From: Lysobacter dokdonensis DS-58
GTDB taxonomy: Bacteria; Pseudomonadota; Gammaproteobacteria; Xanthomonadales; Xanthomonadaceae
Length of the DNA: 64,000 bases
Assembly (NCBI RefSeq): GCF_000770795.1
Contig: NZ_JRKJ01000005.1
Location: 62,001 to 126,000, forward strand
Direction: 5' to 3'
In this document: positions 35,203 through 48,333 of the stretch, in pieces
How positions within the stretch are numbered: position 1 is the first letter of the stretch
Layout: the number at the start of each line of letters is the position of its first letter
Program-made: the position numbers and the translations under genes
The notes under the pieces: model-generated
What the model saw: only the letters and a program-made list of their open reading frames with translations
What the model was told of the DNA's origin: nothing
The model's database searches: none

Positions 35203-35233
35203 CTGGCATTCGCCCGCGGAGACCCGCTAGAAT
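35203..35233 (+). promoter_or_regulatory. Probable separate promoter for rplS
   Basis: -10 TAGAAT at 35228-35233, with CTGGCA at 35203-35208 as a poor -35. The remaining ~90 nt of leader before rplS contains no gene. Confidence 0.4.
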
Positions 35234-35325
35234 GCGCGGCTTCGTCCCAACAGCCCCGGCATCGGCCTTGCGCCCGTGCCCGATAACAAGCGTCGCGCAC
35301 TGCGCGAACACCAACAGGCCGTCCC

Positions 35326-35739
35326 ATGAACAAGCCCTCGCTCAACACGCTGCTGCAGAACTTCGAATCCGACCAGATCCAGCGCCAGCTGCCCGACTTC
35401 GGTCCCGGCGACACCGTCGTGGTCAACGTCAAGGTCAAGGAAGGCAACCGCGAACGCATCCAGGCCTATGAAGGCGTGGTCATCGGCAAGAAGAACGCCG
35501 GCCTGAACTCCGCTTTCACCGTGCGCAAGATCTCGCACGGCTACGGCGTCGAGCGCGTGTTCCAGACCCACAGCGCCGCCATCGACTCGGTCGAAGTCAA
35601 GCGCCGCGGCGACGTGCGTGCGGGCAAGCTGTATTACCTCCGTGGCCTGGAAGGCAAGGCCGCGCGCATCAAGGAAGACCTGGCCGGCAACGCCAAGGCC
35701 AAGGCCGCTGCCGCTGCCGCCGCCGCTGCGCAGCAGTAA
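35326..35739 (+). CDS. rplS: Ribosomal protein L19
   Basis: bL19 of 137 residues ([49 protein letters not shown]). It carries an Ala-rich C-terminal tail ([14 protein letters not shown]) longer than in E. coli L19. Last gene of the block, with its own likely promoter and a terminator. Confidence 0.98.
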   Translation: MNKPSLNTLLQNFESDQIQRQLPDFGPGDTVVVNVKVKEGNRERIQAYEGVVIGKKNAGLNSAFTVRKISHGYGVERVFQTHSAAIDSVEVKRRGDVRAGKLYYLRGLEGKAARIKEDLAGNAKAKAAAAAAAAAQQ

Positions 35740-35762
35740 GCTTCCCTGCCAGAAGTACCCGA

Positions 35763-35792
35763 AACGACCGCCTCTTGGCGGTCGTTTTGTTT
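35763..35792 (+). terminator. Rho-independent terminator after rplS
   Basis: 10-bp stem AACGACCGCC/GGCGGTCGTT with loop TCTT, then TTGTTT. Confidence 0.88.
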
Positions 35793-35802
35793 ATATCGCC
35801 CC

Positions 35803-36219
35803 ATGACGACCGAACATCCCGCCAACGCCCCGCAACCGGGCGTCCGCATCGACCTCTGGCTCTGGGCCGCGCGCTTCTTCAAGACGCGCAGCGTGGCCAA
35901 GCATGCGATCGAAACCGGCAAGGTCGAGATCGCCGGCCAGCGCGCCAAACCCTCGCGCCAGGTGCATGTCGGCGAAGCGATGACCATCGGGCGCGGCGAG
36001 GAGCGTTTCGAGATCCTCGTGCGCGGGTTGTCCGACACGCGCGGGCCTGCGAAGGTCGCGCAGGCGTTGTACGAGGAGAGTGTCGAATCGCGTGAGCGGC
36101 GTGCCGCGGAGCGTGCGACGCGCGCCGCCGAACGCGCCGGATATCAAGCGCCGGAGACGAAACCCGACAAGCGCGCGCGGCGGTTGATCCGCGCGCTGGG
36201 CGATCTCGACGCGCTGTAG
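35803..36219 (+). CDS. hslR: Heat-shock protein 15 (Hsp15), S4-domain RNA-binding protein
   Basis: Binds stalled 50S subunits carrying nascent chains. The S4 domain starts RIDLWLWAARFFKTRSVAKHAIETGKV, and the basic C-terminal tail (RAAERATRAAERAGY...KPDKRARR) is characteristic. 138 residues. Convergent with mutS, 11 bp apart. Confidence 0.9.
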   Translation: MTTEHPANAPQPGVRIDLWLWAARFFKTRSVAKHAIETGKVEIAGQRAKPSRQVHVGEAMTIGRGEERFEILVRGLSDTRGPAKVAQALYEESVESRERRAAERATRAAERAGYQAPETKPDKRARRLIRALGDLDAL

Positions 36220-36230
36220 GTGCGAAAGGC

Positions 36231-38831
36231 CTAGAGCAAGCCTTTGAGCCGATAGAGGGCCTCGAGCGCCTGCCGTGGCGTGAGCTCGTCCGGCTCGATC
36301 GCCGCCAACGCTTCCATCGCCGCGCTCGACGGCGCGAACAACCCGAACTGCTGCGGCGAATCCAGCGCGTCGACCGTCATCGGCATCGACGGCGCATCGC
36401 GCCCCTGCTGCTCCAGTTCCGCCAACCGCCCGCGCGCCTGGCGCACGACCGATTTCGGCAATCCCGCGAGCGCGGCGACCTGCAAACCGAAGCTGCGATT
36501 CGCCGGGCCGTCCTTCACCGCGTGCATGAACACCAGCGTGTCGCCGTGTTCCACGGCGTCGAGGTGCACGTTCGCGATTCCGCTGCCCGGTTCGGCGAGC
36601 GCGGTGAGTTCGAAGTAATGCGTCGCGAACAACGTGTAACTGCGATTGACCGCCGCCAGGTGCCGCGCACAGGCGTCGGCGAGGGCGAGGCCGTCGTACG
36701 TCGACGTGCCGCGGCCGATCTCGTCCATCAGCACCAGCGATTCGCTCGTGGCGTGATGCAGGATGTAACTGGTTTCCGCCATTTCGACCATGAAGGTCGA
36801 CTGGCCGCGCGCCAGGTCGTCGCCCGCGCCGATGCGCGTGAGGATGCGGTCGATCGGGCCGATCACCGCGCGCGACGCCGGCACGAAGCTGCCGATATGC
36901 GCGAGCAGCACGATCAGCGCGTTCTGCCGCATGTACGTCGACTTGCCGCCCATGTTCGGGCCGGTGATCACGCGCATGCGCACGGTGTCGTCGAACACCA
37001 GGTCGTTCGGCTCGAACGGCGCGTCGCGCACCGCTTCGACGACCGGGTGGCGGCCGCGTTCGATGCACAGGCCCGATGCCTCGCGCAATTCCGGGCGCGA
37101 CCAATCGAGCACCTGCGCGCGGTCTGCGAAGCAGGCGAGGACGTCGAGCTCGGACAACGCCGTCGCGCAACGCTTCAGCGATTCGAGTTCGGAGTTCAGC
37201 GCGTCGAGCAACCCGTCGTACAGCAGCTTCTCGCGCGCGAGCGAACGTTCGCGCGCAGACAGCACCTTGTCCTCGAATTGCTTGAGTTCTTCGGTGATGT
37301 AACGCTCGGCGCCGGTCAGCGTCTGGCGGCGCGTGTAATGCGTCGGCGCCTTGTCGGACTGGCCCTTGCTGATTTCGATGTAGTAGCCGTGGACGCGGTT
37401 GTAGCCGACCTTCAGCGTCGCGATGCCGCTGGCTGCGCGCTCGCGCGCTTCCAGGTCGACGAGGAATTGGTCGGCGTTGGTCGACAGTCGGCGCAATTCG
37501 TCGAGATCTTCGTCGTAGCCCTCGGCGAAAACGCCACCGTCGCGCGCGAGCACCGGCGGCTGCGGCACGATGGCCGACGCGAGCAGGGCGGCGTTGCCCG
37601 CATGTTCGCCGAGTTGCGCCGCGAGCGCTTGCAGTCGCGGCGAATCGAGCGGTGCGAGGATCGTGCGCACCTCGGGCAACAGGCCCAGGCCGTCGCGCAA
37701 CGTGGACAGGTCGCGCGGACGCGCGCTGCGCAGCGCGACGCGGGTGAGGATGCGTTCGAGGTCGCCGAGTGCGCGGAAGCGGTCGCGCAATGCGACATCG
37801 CCGCGCTGGTCGATGAGCGTCGCGACGGCATGGTGGCGTTCGCCGACGACGCGCCGGTCGCGCAATGGGCGATGCAGCCAGCGGCGCAGCAGGCGGCCGC
37901 CCATCGGCGTGATCGTCGAATCCAGCACGCCGAGCAGCGTGGTGCGCACGTCGCCGTCGATGCGCGTGTCGAGTTCCAGGTGGCGGCGCGTGGCGGCGTT
38001 CATCGCGATCGCGCCGTCGCTGGCTTCCAGTGCGATCGACGACAGATGCGGCAGGCGCTGCTTCTGCGTTTCCTCGACGTAGCCGAGCAACGCGCCGGCG
38101 GCGGCGATGGCGCGCGGGCGCTCCTCGATGCCGAAGCCAGTGAGATCGTGCAAGCCGAAGAACTGCAGGAGTTGGCGGCGGCCGCTGTCGGCGTCGAACA
38201 ACCACGGCGCGCGGCGTCGCACGCCGGTGCGGGACAACAGCGAGGCTGGTACGCCGTCTTCGTCGGGCACCAATATTTCAGCGGGTTCGAGGCGCGCGAT
38301 CTCCGCGTCGAGCGCGTCGTCGCCGTCGACTTCGTTGACGAGGAAGCGGCCGCTCGACAGATCCATCCAGGCCAGGCCGTAACCGCGCTTGTCGCGCGAA
38401 ACGGCGAGCAGCAGCGTGTCGCGGCGTTCGGACAGCAACGCTTCGTCAGTCACCGTCCCGGGCGTCACGATGCGGACGACCTTGCGTTCGACCAAGCCCT
38501 TCGACGCCGCCGGATCGCCGATCTGTTCGCAGATCGCCACCGACTCGCCGAGCGCGACCAGCCGCGCGAGATACCCCTCGCACGCGTGATACGGCACGCC
38601 GGCCATCGGGATGGGTTGGCCCGCGGACGAACCGCGCTGGGTCAGCGTGATGTCGAGCAGGCGCGCAGCCTTGCGTGCGTCGTCGTAGAACAACTCGTAG
38701 AAGTCGCCCATGCGGAAGAACAGCAGCACGTCCGGGTGCTCCGCCTTGGCGGCGAAGAACTGGCGCATGAGCGGAGTGTGGGCGTCGTTGCGCGCGGCGG
38801 CGCGCGGATCGATCGATTCGTGGAGGGACAT
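36231..38831 (-). CDS. mutS: DNA mismatch repair protein MutS
   Basis: Recognises mismatches as a dimer and recruits MutL. Mismatch-contact Phe motif [15 protein letters not shown] (about residues 35-50); ATPase Walker [15 protein letters not shown] (about 624) and Walker [18 protein letters not shown]-terminal helix-turn-helix. 866 residues, full length. ATG 38831 gives MSLHESID; the divergent pncC starts 60 bp away. Confidence 0.98.
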   Translation of the reverse strand: MSLHESIDPRAAARNDAHTPLMRQFFAAKAEHPDVLLFFRMGDFYELFYDDARKAARLLDITLTQRGSSAGQPIPMAGVPYHACEGYLARLVALGESVAICEQIGDPAASKGLVERKVVRIVTPGTVTDEALLSERRDTLLLAVSRDKRGYGLAWMDLSSGRFLVNEVDGDDALDAEIARLEPAEILVPDEDGVPASLLSRTGVRRRAPWLFDADSGRRQLLQFFGLHDLTGFGIEERPRAIAAAGALLGYVEETQKQRLPHLSSIALEASDGAIAMNAATRRHLELDTRIDGDVRTTLLGVLDSTITPMGGRLLRRWLHRPLRDRRVVGERHHAVATLIDQRGDVALRDRFRALGDLERILTRVALRSARPRDLSTLRDGLGLLPEVRTILAPLDSPRLQALAAQLGEHAGNAALLASAIVPQPPVLARDGGVFAEGYDEDLDELRRLSTNADQFLVDLEARERAASGIATLKVGYNRVHGYYIEISKGQSDKAPTHYTRRQTLTGAERYITEELKQFEDKVLSARERSLAREKLLYDGLLDALNSELESLKRCATALSELDVLACFADRAQVLDWSRPELREASGLCIERGRHPVVEAVRDAPFEPNDLVFDDTVRMRVITGPNMGGKSTYMRQNALIVLLAHIGSFVPASRAVIGPIDRILTRIGAGDDLARGQSTFMVEMAETSYILHHATSESLVLMDEIGRGTSTYDGLALADACARHLAAVNRSYTLFATHYFELTALAEPGSGIANVHLDAVEHGDTLVFMHAVKDGPANRSFGLQVAALAGLPKSVVRQARGRLAELEQQGRDAPSMPMTVDALDSPQQFGLFAPSSAAMEALAAIEPDELTPRQALEALYRLKGLL

Positions 38832-38891
38832 GTCGGGCAAGGCAGGGCAGCCGTGGCAGTATGCCAGCGCCCACCGCTTCGAACGCTGCCC

Positions 38892-39392
38892 ATGACGGTT
38901 CCGAACGACGACGCGCTGCACGCGCTTGCGCAGGCCCTCGGCGAGCGGCTGCGCGCCGCGCGCCACATGCTGGTCACCGCCGAGAGTTGCACCGGCGGCT
39001 GGATCGCCAAGGCGGTGACCGACGTGCCCGGTTCGTCCGACTGGTTCGATTGCGGGCTGGCCGCCTACAGCTACGAAGCCAAGCAGGCGTTGCTGGGCGT
39101 GCGGCCGGAGACGCTGGAGAAGTTCGGCGCCGTGAGCCGCGAGACGGTCATCGAGATGGTGTCGGGGGCGCTGTCGCATTCGGGCGCAACGGTCGCAGTC
39201 GCGGTCACGGGCATCGCCGGGCCGGGCGGGGGGACGCCGGACAAGCCTGTCGGCACGGTGTGGATCGCCTGGAAACGGCGCGGCGGCTACCCGAAGGCCG
39301 AGGTGGTCCGCTTCGATGGCGACCGCGAAGCCGTGCGCAGGCAGACGGTCGAATGCGCCCTGAAGGGGCTCGGCGGGCTGCTGGACCAATAG
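38892..39392 (+). CDS. pncC: Nicotinamide-nucleotide amidohydrolase (CinA C-terminal type)
   Basis: Deamidates NMN to NaMN in pyridine nucleotide recycling. A single CinA_C domain of 166 residues: [61 protein letters not shown]. It sits directly ahead of lexA-recA, the usual cinA/pncC-recA neighbourhood. Confidence 0.95.
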   Translation: MTVPNDDALHALAQALGERLRAARHMLVTAESCTGGWIAKAVTDVPGSSDWFDCGLAAYSYEAKQALLGVRPETLEKFGAVSRETVIEMVSGALSHSGATVAVAVTGIAGPGGGTPDKPVGTVWIAWKRRGGYPKAEVVRFDGDREAVRRQTVECALKGLGGLLDQ

Positions 39393-39397
39393 AAGGG

Positions 39398-39433
39398 TTG
39401 ACGGCCACGTCCGGTTAGCAGTAATACTACTAA
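39398..39433 (+). promoter_or_regulatory. lexA promoter with SOS box
   Basis: The 19-bp palindrome TTAGCAGTAATACTACTAA (39415-39433) matches the LexA box known from xanthomonads. TTGACG at 39398-39403 is a good -35, and AGTAAT at 39420-39425, inside the box, is a possible -10 with 16-bp spacing. The box ends 2 bp before the ATG, so the transcript may have almost no leader. Confidence 0.75.
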
Positions 39434-39435
39434 CC

Positions 39436-40071
39436 ATGGACCTGACCGATACGCAGCAAGCCATCCTCGCCCTGATCGCCGAGCGCATCGAGCGCGACGG
39501 TTTGCCGCCGTCGCAAACCGAGATCGCCCACGCCTGCGGCTTCAAGGGCGTGCGCGCGGCGCAATACCACCTCGAGGCGCTGGAACAGGCGGGCGCCATC
39601 CAGCGCATCCCGGGCGTCGCGCGCGGCATCCGCATCGTCGATGCGGCGCCGCCGAAGGCCGTCGCCTTGGCCGCCGCCAACGAGGACATGCTGCGGCTGC
39701 CCGTCCTGGGCCGTGTCGCCGCGGGCGTGCCGATCGGCGCGGACGTCGGCGGCGACAGCTACGTGCTGCTGGACCGCGTGTTCTTTTCGCCCACGCCCAA
39801 CTACCTGCTCAAGGTGAAGGGCGACTCGATGCGCGACGAAGGCATCTTCGACGGCGACCTGATCGGCGTGCACCGCACGCGCGACGCGCGCTCGGGCCAG
39901 ATCGTCGTCGCCCGCGTCGATGACGAGATCACCGTGAAGCTCCTGAAGATGTCGGCCGACCGGATCCGGCTGCTTCCCCGCAACCCCGACTACGCACCGA
40001 TCGAGGTGAAGCCCGGCCAGGACTTCGAGATCGAAGGCCTCTACTGCGGCCTGGTGCGTCCCAACCGATGA
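39436..40071 (+). CDS. lexA: SOS repressor LexA
   Basis: 211 residues: N-terminal winged helix ([30 protein letters not shown]) and S24 self-cleaving domain. The scissile Ala-Gly lies in [10 protein letters not shown] (A96-G97), the catalytic Ser in [14 protein letters not shown] (about 131) and Lys in VKLLKMS (about 168). Its own promoter carries the LexA box, so it is autoregulated. No ribosome-binding site is visible before the ATG. Confidence 0.97.
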   Translation: MDLTDTQQAILALIAERIERDGLPPSQTEIAHACGFKGVRAAQYHLEALEQAGAIQRIPGVARGIRIVDAAPPKAVALAAANEDMLRLPVLGRVAAGVPIGADVGGDSYVLLDRVFFSPTPNYLLKVKGDSMRDEGIFDGDLIGVHRTRDARSGQIVVARVDDEITVKLLKMSADRIRLLPRNPDYAPIEVKPGQDFEIEGLYCGLVRPNR

Positions 40072-40246
40072 CCCCGATGACGCTTTCGCTTCAGTGTTTC
40101 TCTGACACGCGCACGCGGCCTTCCCTGATGCCGTCGAACGGCGCAAAAGAAAATACTTCCCCATGCGAACCCGTCTCAATCCGCGCGACCGCCGCTCCGT
40201 AACGTCGCCGCCAACCCAAGACCATCCCAAAAATCAGGACACGACC

Positions 40247-41281
40247 ATGGACGAGAACAAGAAGCGCGCCCTTTCCGCGGCCCTCGGGCAGATCGAGAAG
40301 CAGTTCGGCAAGGGTTCGGTCATGCGCATGGGCGACAAGGCCGTCGAGCCGGCGGAAGTCATCGGCACCGGCTCGCTCATGCTGGACATCGCGCTCGGCA
40401 TCGGCGGCCTGCCCAAGGGGCGCGTCGTCGAAATCTATGGTCCGGAATCCTCGGGCAAGACCACGCTGACGCTGCAGACCATCGCGCAGTGCCAGAAGAA
40501 CGGCGGCACCGCGGCCTTCATCGACGCCGAGCACGCACTCGACCCGATCTACGCGCAGAAGCTGGGCGTCAACATCGACGACCTGCTGGTCTCGCAGCCC
40601 GACACCGGCGAGCAGGCGCTGGAAATCGCCGACATGCTGGTGCGCTCCGCCGCGGTGGACATGGTCGTCATCGACTCCGTCGCCGCGCTCACGCCCAAGG
40701 CCGAAATCGAAGGCGAAATGGGCGACCAGCTGCCCGGACTGCAGGCCCGTCTCATGAGCCAGGCGCTGCGCAAGCTCACCGGCAACATCAAGCGCAGCAA
40801 CTGCATGGTCATCTTCATCAACCAGCTGCGCATGAAGATCGGCATCATGATGCCGGGCCAGAGCCCGGAAACCACCACGGGCGGCAATGCGCTGAAGTTC
40901 TACGCCTCGGTGCGCCTGGATATCCGCCGCATCGGTTCGGTCAAGAAGGGCGACGAGATCATCGGCAACGAAACGCGCATCAAGGTCGTCAAGAACAAGA
41001 TGGCGCCGCCGTTCAAGCAGGTCATCACCGAAATCCTTTACGGCGAAGGCATCAGCCGCGAAGGCGAGCTGCTCGAGATGGGCGTGAACGCCAAGCTCGT
41101 CGAAAAGTCGGGTGCCTGGTACAGCGCGTACGACGAGCGCATCGGCCAGGGCAAGGAGAACGCCCGCCAGTTCCTCAAGGACAACCCGCAGATCGCGGTG
41201 CGCCTGGAGACCGAGCTGCGCGCCAAGTTCCAGCCGGCCGAAGCGCCGCGCGATGCGTCGCCGGAAAGCGCCGACTCCTGA
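40247..41281 (+). CDS. recA: Recombinase RecA
   Basis: Strand-exchange ATPase and LexA co-protease, 344 residues. Walker [14 protein letters not shown] (about 65-77), loop L1 [10 protein letters not shown], loop L2 region [19 protein letters not shown]. The start [13 protein letters not shown] is standard. The 175-bp gap after lexA shows no second LexA box that I can find, so SOS control may come by read-through from lexA. Confidence 0.99.
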   Translation: MDENKKRALSAALGQIEKQFGKGSVMRMGDKAVEPAEVIGTGSLMLDIALGIGGLPKGRVVEIYGPESSGKTTLTLQTIAQCQKNGGTAAFIDAEHALDPIYAQKLGVNIDDLLVSQPDTGEQALEIADMLVRSAAVDMVVIDSVAALTPKAEIEGEMGDQLPGLQARLMSQALRKLTGNIKRSNCMVIFINQLRMKIGIMMPGQSPETTTGGNALKFYASVRLDIRRIGSVKKGDEIIGNETRIKVVKNKMAPPFKQVITEILYGEGISREGELLEMGVNAKLVEKSGAWYSAYDERIGQGKENARQFLKDNPQIAVRLETELRAKFQPAEAPRDASPESADS

Positions 41282-41303
41282 TCCGTCGTCCTCCCCGTTG
41301 GCT

Positions 41304-41849
41304 ATGGGATGGCGCAGCGGGGAGGACGGTCGGGCCTCCGATGACGTCGCGTCGGGCGCGCAGGGCACGGACGTGCCCGAGCGCAAGCCGCGTCGCAAGA
41401 GGCCTGAACCCACACCGGCGCAACGCGCGCTCGGCTTGCTGGTGCGCCGCGAACACTCGCGGCGCGAATTGACCCGCAAACTCACCGCGCGCGGCGTCGA
41501 ACCAGAAGACGCCGTCGCGGCCGTCGACAAGCTCGAAGCGGCCGGCTGGCAGGACGATGGCCGCTTCGCCGAATCCCTCGTGCGCAGTCGCGCCTCAACG
41601 GGTTACGGGCCGGTCCGAATTCGTGCGGAGCTTGGAACGCATGGCCTCGGTCGTGAGGCCGTCGGCGCTGCGATGGAGGCGGCCGAAGTGGATTGGGACG
41701 AGCTCGCGCGCGGCCTCGCGCGTCGCCGTTTCGGCGAAGACCTCGCGCAAGACCGCGACCGCCAGCGCAAGGCCGCCGATTGGCTGATGCGCCGCGGATT
41801 CACGGGGGCCCAGGTCCGCGCAGCCACGCGCTTCGACCCCGACGACTGA
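41304..41849 (+). CDS. recX: RecA regulatory protein RecX
   Basis: Caps RecA filaments and limits SOS activity. The three-helix RecX repeats are visible ([63 protein letters not shown]). 181 residues from ATG 41304. The first ~35 residues look unstructured, so the true start could be later. 22 bp after recA, likely co-transcribed. Confidence 0.9.
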   Translation: MGWRSGEDGRASDDVASGAQGTDVPERKPRRKRPEPTPAQRALGLLVRREHSRRELTRKLTARGVEPEDAVAAVDKLEAAGWQDDGRFAESLVRSRASTGYGPVRIRAELGTHGLGREAVGAAMEAAEVDWDELARGLARRRFGEDLAQDRDRQRKAADWLMRRGFTGAQVRAATRFDPDD

Positions 41850-41913
41850 ACTGGTTCGCACGGCCTGATACCCTTGGCGGCCTTCGGGAGCAGCGCTTCC
41901 CCCCGGTCGCCTC

Positions 41914-44580
<2,667 letters not shown>

Positions 44581-44751
44581 TCGTCCGGCGCCCCGGCCTG
44601 ACCGGGGTGCATGACGAGTTGCGGTTGTGGGCCCATGTGGCCCGCGACTATGATCGTTCAGCTTCGAGCACCAAGGGATGTGCCCCGCCGCGCGGTTTGT
44701 GCGGCGGACTGGACCAGCGGGATGGCCGCTGGCGAAGGAAGGAGACTCAAC

Positions 44752-44961
44752 ATGTTGATCCTCACGCGACGCGTCGGCGAAACACTCATGATCGGTGACT
44801 CGGTCACCGTCACGGTGCTGGGCGTCAAGGGCAACCAGGTCCGCATCGGGATCACCGCGCCGAAGGACGTCGCCGTGCACCGCGAAGAAATCTACCAGCG
44901 CATCCAGCGCGGCGAAGAACCGGGCGAGCCGGGCAAAACGGGTTTGCCGGGCGCAGGCTGA
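44752..44961 (+). CDS. csrA: Carbon storage regulator CsrA (RsmA)
   Basis: Global RNA-binding regulator, a 69-residue dimer that recognises GGA in RNA loops. It begins [16 protein letters not shown], with the second RNA-contact strand at [13 protein letters not shown]; the tail [16 protein letters not shown] is acid/Gly-rich. The ribosome-binding site AAGGAAGGAG is strong. The 171 bp after alaS hold only this leader. A GGA-rich RNA candidate and GGA-bearing leaders in the polysaccharide cluster of this window are natural targets. Confidence 0.98.
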   Translation: MLILTRRVGETLMIGDSVTVTVLGVKGNQVRIGITAPKDVAVHREEIYQRIQRGEEPGEPGKTGLPGAG

Positions 44962-44972
44962 ATCTGTAGACT
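44944..44972 (+). promoter_or_regulatory. Promoter of tRNA-Ser
   Basis: TTGCCG (44944-44949) and TAGACT (44967-44972), 17 bp apart, overlapping the csrA 3' end and 12 bp before the tRNA. Confidence 0.6.
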
Positions 44973-44984
44973 TCGCCGCTCTCC

Positions 44985-45077
44985 GGAGACGTGCCCGAGA
45001 GGCCGAAGGGGCTCCCCTGCTAAGGGAGTATGGGGTCAAAAGCTCCATCGAGGGTTCGAATCCCTCCGTCTCCGCCA
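44985..45077 (+). tRNA. tRNA-Ser (anticodon GCT)
   Basis: Class II tRNA with acceptor GGAGACG/CGTCTCC, anticodon stem CTCCC/GGGAG around CTGCTAA, a long variable arm (TATGGGGTCAAAAGCTCCATC) and encoded CCA at 45075-45077. Decodes AGC/AGU. Confidence 0.97.
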
Positions 45078-45123
45078 GTCACAAGCGTTGATGCAACACA
45101 CTTCAACGAACGCAAAAAATTCG

Positions 45124-45153
45124 TTGACGAAATGCAGAGACGTTCTTCATAAT
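45124..45153 (+). promoter_or_regulatory. Promoter of tRNA-Arg(ACG)
   Basis: TTGACG (45124-45129) and CATAAT (45148-45153), 18 bp apart, 9 bp before the tRNA. Confidence 0.7.
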
Positions 45154-45162
45154 TCCGCTTCT

Positions 45163-45239
45163 GCGCCCGTAGCTCAGCTGGATAGAGCACCAGGCTACGA
45201 ACTTGGTGGTCGGGAGTTCGAATCTCTCCGGGCGCGCCA
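45163..45239 (+). tRNA. tRNA-Arg (anticodon ACG)
   Basis: Acceptor GCGCCCG/CGGGCGC, D arm GCTC/GAGC, anticodon stem CCAGG/CTTGG with loop CTACGAA, T arm with TTCGAAT, encoded CCA at 45237-45239. A34 is expected to become inosine. Confidence 0.97.
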
Positions 45240-45246
45240 CTCAAGT

Positions 45247-45278
45247 AAAAAGGCCGATGCGAAAGCATCGGCCTTTTT
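45247..45278. terminator. Bidirectional terminator between tRNA-Arg and the EamA gene
   Basis: Perfect palindrome: AAAAAGGCCGATGC, loop GAAA, then GCATCGGCCTTTTT. The flanking A and T runs let it stop transcription from both sides. Confidence 0.9.
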
Positions 45279-45296
45279 ATTTGTGGCGCGACTTGC

Positions 45297-46217
45297 TTAC
45301 TCGTTCGGCTGCGCCGCTTCCGTCGGCGCCGTCGTCGCATGCTTGCGCAGCAACGTCGCTTCGCGGTGGGCGATGTACGCGTTCGCGGTGAAGATGATCG
45401 CGGCACCCAGGACGGTCCAGCGGTCCAGGGTTTCGTCGAAGAGCAGCCAGCCGGCGACGGCGACCACCGGCAATTGCATGAAGCTGATGGGGGTCAGGGC
45501 GCTGACGTCGCCGAGTTTCAGGGCGCGGGTCCACAACAGGTGCGCGGTGGTGCCGAGCACGCCGGCGGCGGCGACCCACAGCCACGTGATGCCTTGCGGC
45601 CATTCCCACACGAACAGCGCCGGCAGCAGCGACATCGGCACCCACAGCATCGTCGTGTAGAGCACGATGCGGTCGGCCGGTTCGGTGCGCGAGAGTTGCT
45701 TGATCTGGATCGCGACCAGCGCGCTCAGCACCGCGGCGCTCAGGGCGACGAGCGTGCCGATGGAGAAGTTCGCGCTGCCGGGGCGGACGATGATCAGCAC
45801 GCCGATGAATCCGACGAAGACGGCGGCCCAGCGTCGCGCGCGGACGTGTTCGCCGAGCATCCACACGGCGGCGATGGTCACGAACAGGGGCGTCGAATAA
45901 CTCAGCGAGACCGCCTGCGCGAGCGGCAAATGTCCGATCGCCCAGAAGCCCGCGAACATGCCGAGCACGCCGATGACGCAGCGGACGATGTAGCGGGGGA
46001 ATTGCGTGGTGCGCAGGATCTGCGTGCCGTGGCGCATCAGCAGCGGCGTGGCCGCGAGCAACCCGAAGAAGTTGCGGAAGAAGGCGATCTCGAAGGTGTG
46101 CAGCGTCTTCGACGCCAGGCGGATCGCCACCGCCATCAAGCCGAAGAACAAGGCGCTGCCGAGCATCAGCATCGCCGCCTTCCAGTACCGCGCGCCGTGG
46201 TCGGCCTGTGCGGTCAC
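45297..46217 (-). CDS. EamA/DMT-superfamily transporter
   Basis: A 306-residue membrane protein with ten helices in two EamA repeats (ALFFGLMAVAIRLASK...FRNFFG and AVLSALVAIQIKQLSR...AGWLLFDETLDRWTVLGAAIIF). Exports a metabolite; substrate not predictable. The start is GTG 46217, overlapping the murB stop (GTGA). Third gene of a pyrD-murB-eamA operon. Confidence 0.85.
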   Translation of the reverse strand: MTAQADHGARYWKAAMLMLGSALFFGLMAVAIRLASKTLHTFEIAFFRNFFGLLAATPLLMRHGTQILRTTQFPRYIVRCVIGVLGMFAGFWAIGHLPLAQAVSLSYSTPLFVTIAAVWMLGEHVRARRWAAVFVGFIGVLIIVRPGSANFSIGTLVALSAAVLSALVAIQIKQLSRTEPADRIVLYTTMLWVPMSLLPALFVWEWPQGITWLWVAAAGVLGTTAHLLWTRALKLGDVSALTPISFMQLPVVAVAGWLLFDETLDRWTVLGAAIIFTANAYIAHREATLLRKHATTAPTEAAQPNE

Positions 46218-47266
46218 CAGCTGCCGCCGACGATGCGCGGCTCGGGTTCGATGGCCACGCCGAAGCGTTCGTGCACGCTCGCCGCGATGCGCCGGGCCAG
46301 CGACAACAATTCCGCGCCCGTCGCCCGCCCGTGGTTCACGAGCACCAGTGCATGCGACGGCGCGACGCCCGCATCGCCTTCGCGGAATCCTTTCCACCCG
46401 CACTGGTCGATCAGCCACGCGGCCGACAGCTTGCGCGTGTCGTCATCCGCCCCGCGGAACACCGGCGCATGCGCGTGCGCCGCGACCAATGCTTCGGCCT
46501 GCGCGTACGGCACGATCGGATTCTTGAAGAAGCTCCCCGCGTTCCCGATCACCGCCGGATCCGGCAACTTGCGGCGGCGGATGCGGCAGACCGCTTCGGC
46601 GACCTGCGAGGCGCGCGGGGTGTCGATGCCCATCGCGGCGAGTTCGTCGCCGACGCCCGCGTAGTCGATCCGCACGCGCGTGGCGCGAGAAAGGCGGAAT
46701 TCGACGGCGGTGACCACGTAGCGGTCGGGATCGTGCTTGAACACGCTGTCACGGTACGCGAAGGCGCACTGCGCAGGCGTGAGCGAGGTCATGGTGCGCG
46801 TCGTGCGGTCGAACGCATGCACGGCATGGATCGAGTCGCGCACTTCCACGCCGTAGGCGCCGATGTTCTGGATGGGAGCCGCACCGACCGTGCCGGGAAT
46901 CAGCGCGAGGTTTTCCAACCCCGCGAGCCCGTGCCCCAACGTCCACAACACGAGCGCATGCCATTCGACGCCGGCATCGGCGCGCACGATGGCCGTGTCG
47001 CCATCGTCCTCGACGAGCGCGATCGACTGCGCGGTCAGCGCGAGCACGACGCCTTGCGGATCGCCGGCGAGCAACACATTGCTGCCGCCGCCGAGCACGA
47101 GCACCGGGCCCTCGCGCAGCATCGCGTAGCCGAACAGCTCGGGCAGGGCGTCGGTGTGCGCCACTTCGACCAGCATCGGCGCGCGCGCGGCCACGCCGAA
47201 GGTGTTGCGTGCATCGAGCTTCGCGTTCTCGACGATGCGGTACTGCGACGACGCGAAGTCAGGCAT
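46214..47266 (-). CDS. murB: UDP-N-acetylenolpyruvoylglucosamine reductase
   Basis: FAD enzyme making UDP-MurNAc for peptidoglycan. Type I MurB of 350 residues: [48 protein letters not shown], and the catalytic Ser region [15 protein letters not shown] 47266 ([11 protein letters not shown]) overlaps the pyrD end by 8 bp. Confidence 0.97.
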   Translation of the reverse strand: MPDFASSQYRIVENAKLDARNTFGVAARAPMLVEVAHTDALPELFGYAMLREGPVLVLGGGSNVLLAGDPQGVVLALTAQSIALVEDDGDTAIVRADAGVEWHALVLWTLGHGLAGLENLALIPGTVGAAPIQNIGAYGVEVRDSIHAVHAFDRTTRTMTSLTPAQCAFAYRDSVFKHDPDRYVVTAVEFRLSRATRVRIDYAGVGDELAAMGIDTPRASQVAEAVCRIRRRKLPDPAVIGNAGSFFKNPIVPYAQAEALVAAHAHAPVFRGADDDTRKLSAAWLIDQCGWKGFREGDAGVAPSHALVLVNHGRATGAELLSLARRIAASVHERFGVAIEPEPRIVGGSW

Positions 47267-48314
47267 GCGGCGGCAGGTTCCCGCGGCTCGGCGCTTCCTT
47301 GCGGCGGCGCATCGCATCCACGCACTCGCCGATCAACGCCGGCCCGCGATACACCAGGCCTGTATACATCTGCACGAGCGAGGCGCCCGCGGCCGCCTTC
47401 GCGGCGGCATCGGCGCCGGTGAGTACGCCGCCCACGCCGATCATCGGGATGTGTTCCGGCAAGCGCGTGCGGAGGCGGCGCAGGACGAGCGTCGACTTGC
47501 CCATCAGCGGTTCGCCCGACAGCCCGCCGGCTTCGCTCGCGTGGCGCGCGCCTTCGAGCCCGAAGCGGCCGACGGTGGTGTTGGTCGCGATGACGCCATC
47601 GACTTCCAGGTCACTGAGCACGCGGCCTGCGGCGTCGATGTCGTCGTCCGACAGGTCCGGCGCGATCTTCACCAGCATCGGCACGCGCCGGCCATGCTGC
47701 GCGGCCAGGCGCTCCTGCGCTTCGCGCAAGGTGCCGACAAGGCGGCGCAGCTGCTGTTCTTCCTGCAGTTCGCGCAGCCCCGCGGTATTGGGCGAGGAAA
47801 TGTTGACCGTCACGTAGTCGGCCAGCGGATACACGCGTTCCAGGCAGAACAGATAATCGGACTCGGCCGATTCGTTCGGCGTGTCCTTGTTCTTGCCGAT
47901 GTTGATGCCGAGCACGCCGCGCCGCTTGGCGCGCTCGACGTTGCGCACCAGCGCATCGACGCCCGCGTTGTTGAACCCCAGGCGGTTGATCACCGCGCGA
48001 TGCTCCGGGATCCGGAACATGCGCGGCTTCGGGTTGCCTTCCTGCGCGCGCGGCGTGGTGGTGCCGATCTCGACGAAGCCGAACCCCAGCGCCATCAGCG
48101 CGTCGATGTGCGTGCCGTTCTTGTCCAATCCCGCGGCCAGGCCGACGGGATTGGGGAACTGCAGGCCGAAGACCTTCGTCGGCAGCGGCTTGGGCGTGCG
48201 CGCCACGAGCGGGTTCACGCCGCTGCGGTACGCGGTTTCGAGCGCGGCGAGCGTCACGTCGTGCGCGCGCTCGGCATCGAGGCCGAACAGGAAGGGGCGA
48301 GCGAGTCCGTACAT
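47259..48314 (-). CDS. pyrD: Dihydroorotate dehydrogenase (quinone), class 2
   Basis: Fourth step of UMP synthesis, linked to the quinone pool at the inner membrane. 351 residues with the class 2 N-terminal membrane-associating helix ([18 protein letters not shown]), FMN-barrel motifs ([41 protein letters not shown] with the catalytic Ser) and [20 protein letters not shown]. Confidence 0.98.
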   Translation of the reverse strand: MYGLARPFLFGLDAERAHDVTLAALETAYRSGVNPLVARTPKPLPTKVFGLQFPNPVGLAAGLDKNGTHIDALMALGFGFVEIGTTTPRAQEGNPKPRMFRIPEHRAVINRLGFNNAGVDALVRNVERAKRRGVLGINIGKNKDTPNESAESDYLFCLERVYPLADYVTVNISSPNTAGLRELQEEQQLRRLVGTLREAQERLAAQHGRRVPMLVKIAPDLSDDDIDAAGRVLSDLEVDGVIATNTTVGRFGLEGARHASEAGGLSGEPLMGKSTLVLRRLRTRLPEHIPMIGVGGVLTGADAAAKAAAGASLVQMYTGLVYRGPALIGECVDAMRRRKEAPSRGNLPPHA

Positions 48315-48333
48315 CCGTGTCAGGGCGCCTTCG

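Noticed and set aside
40072-40246. Search for a second LexA box before recA
   Set aside because: No sequence resembling TTAGTAGTAATACTACTAA was found, so none is annotated.
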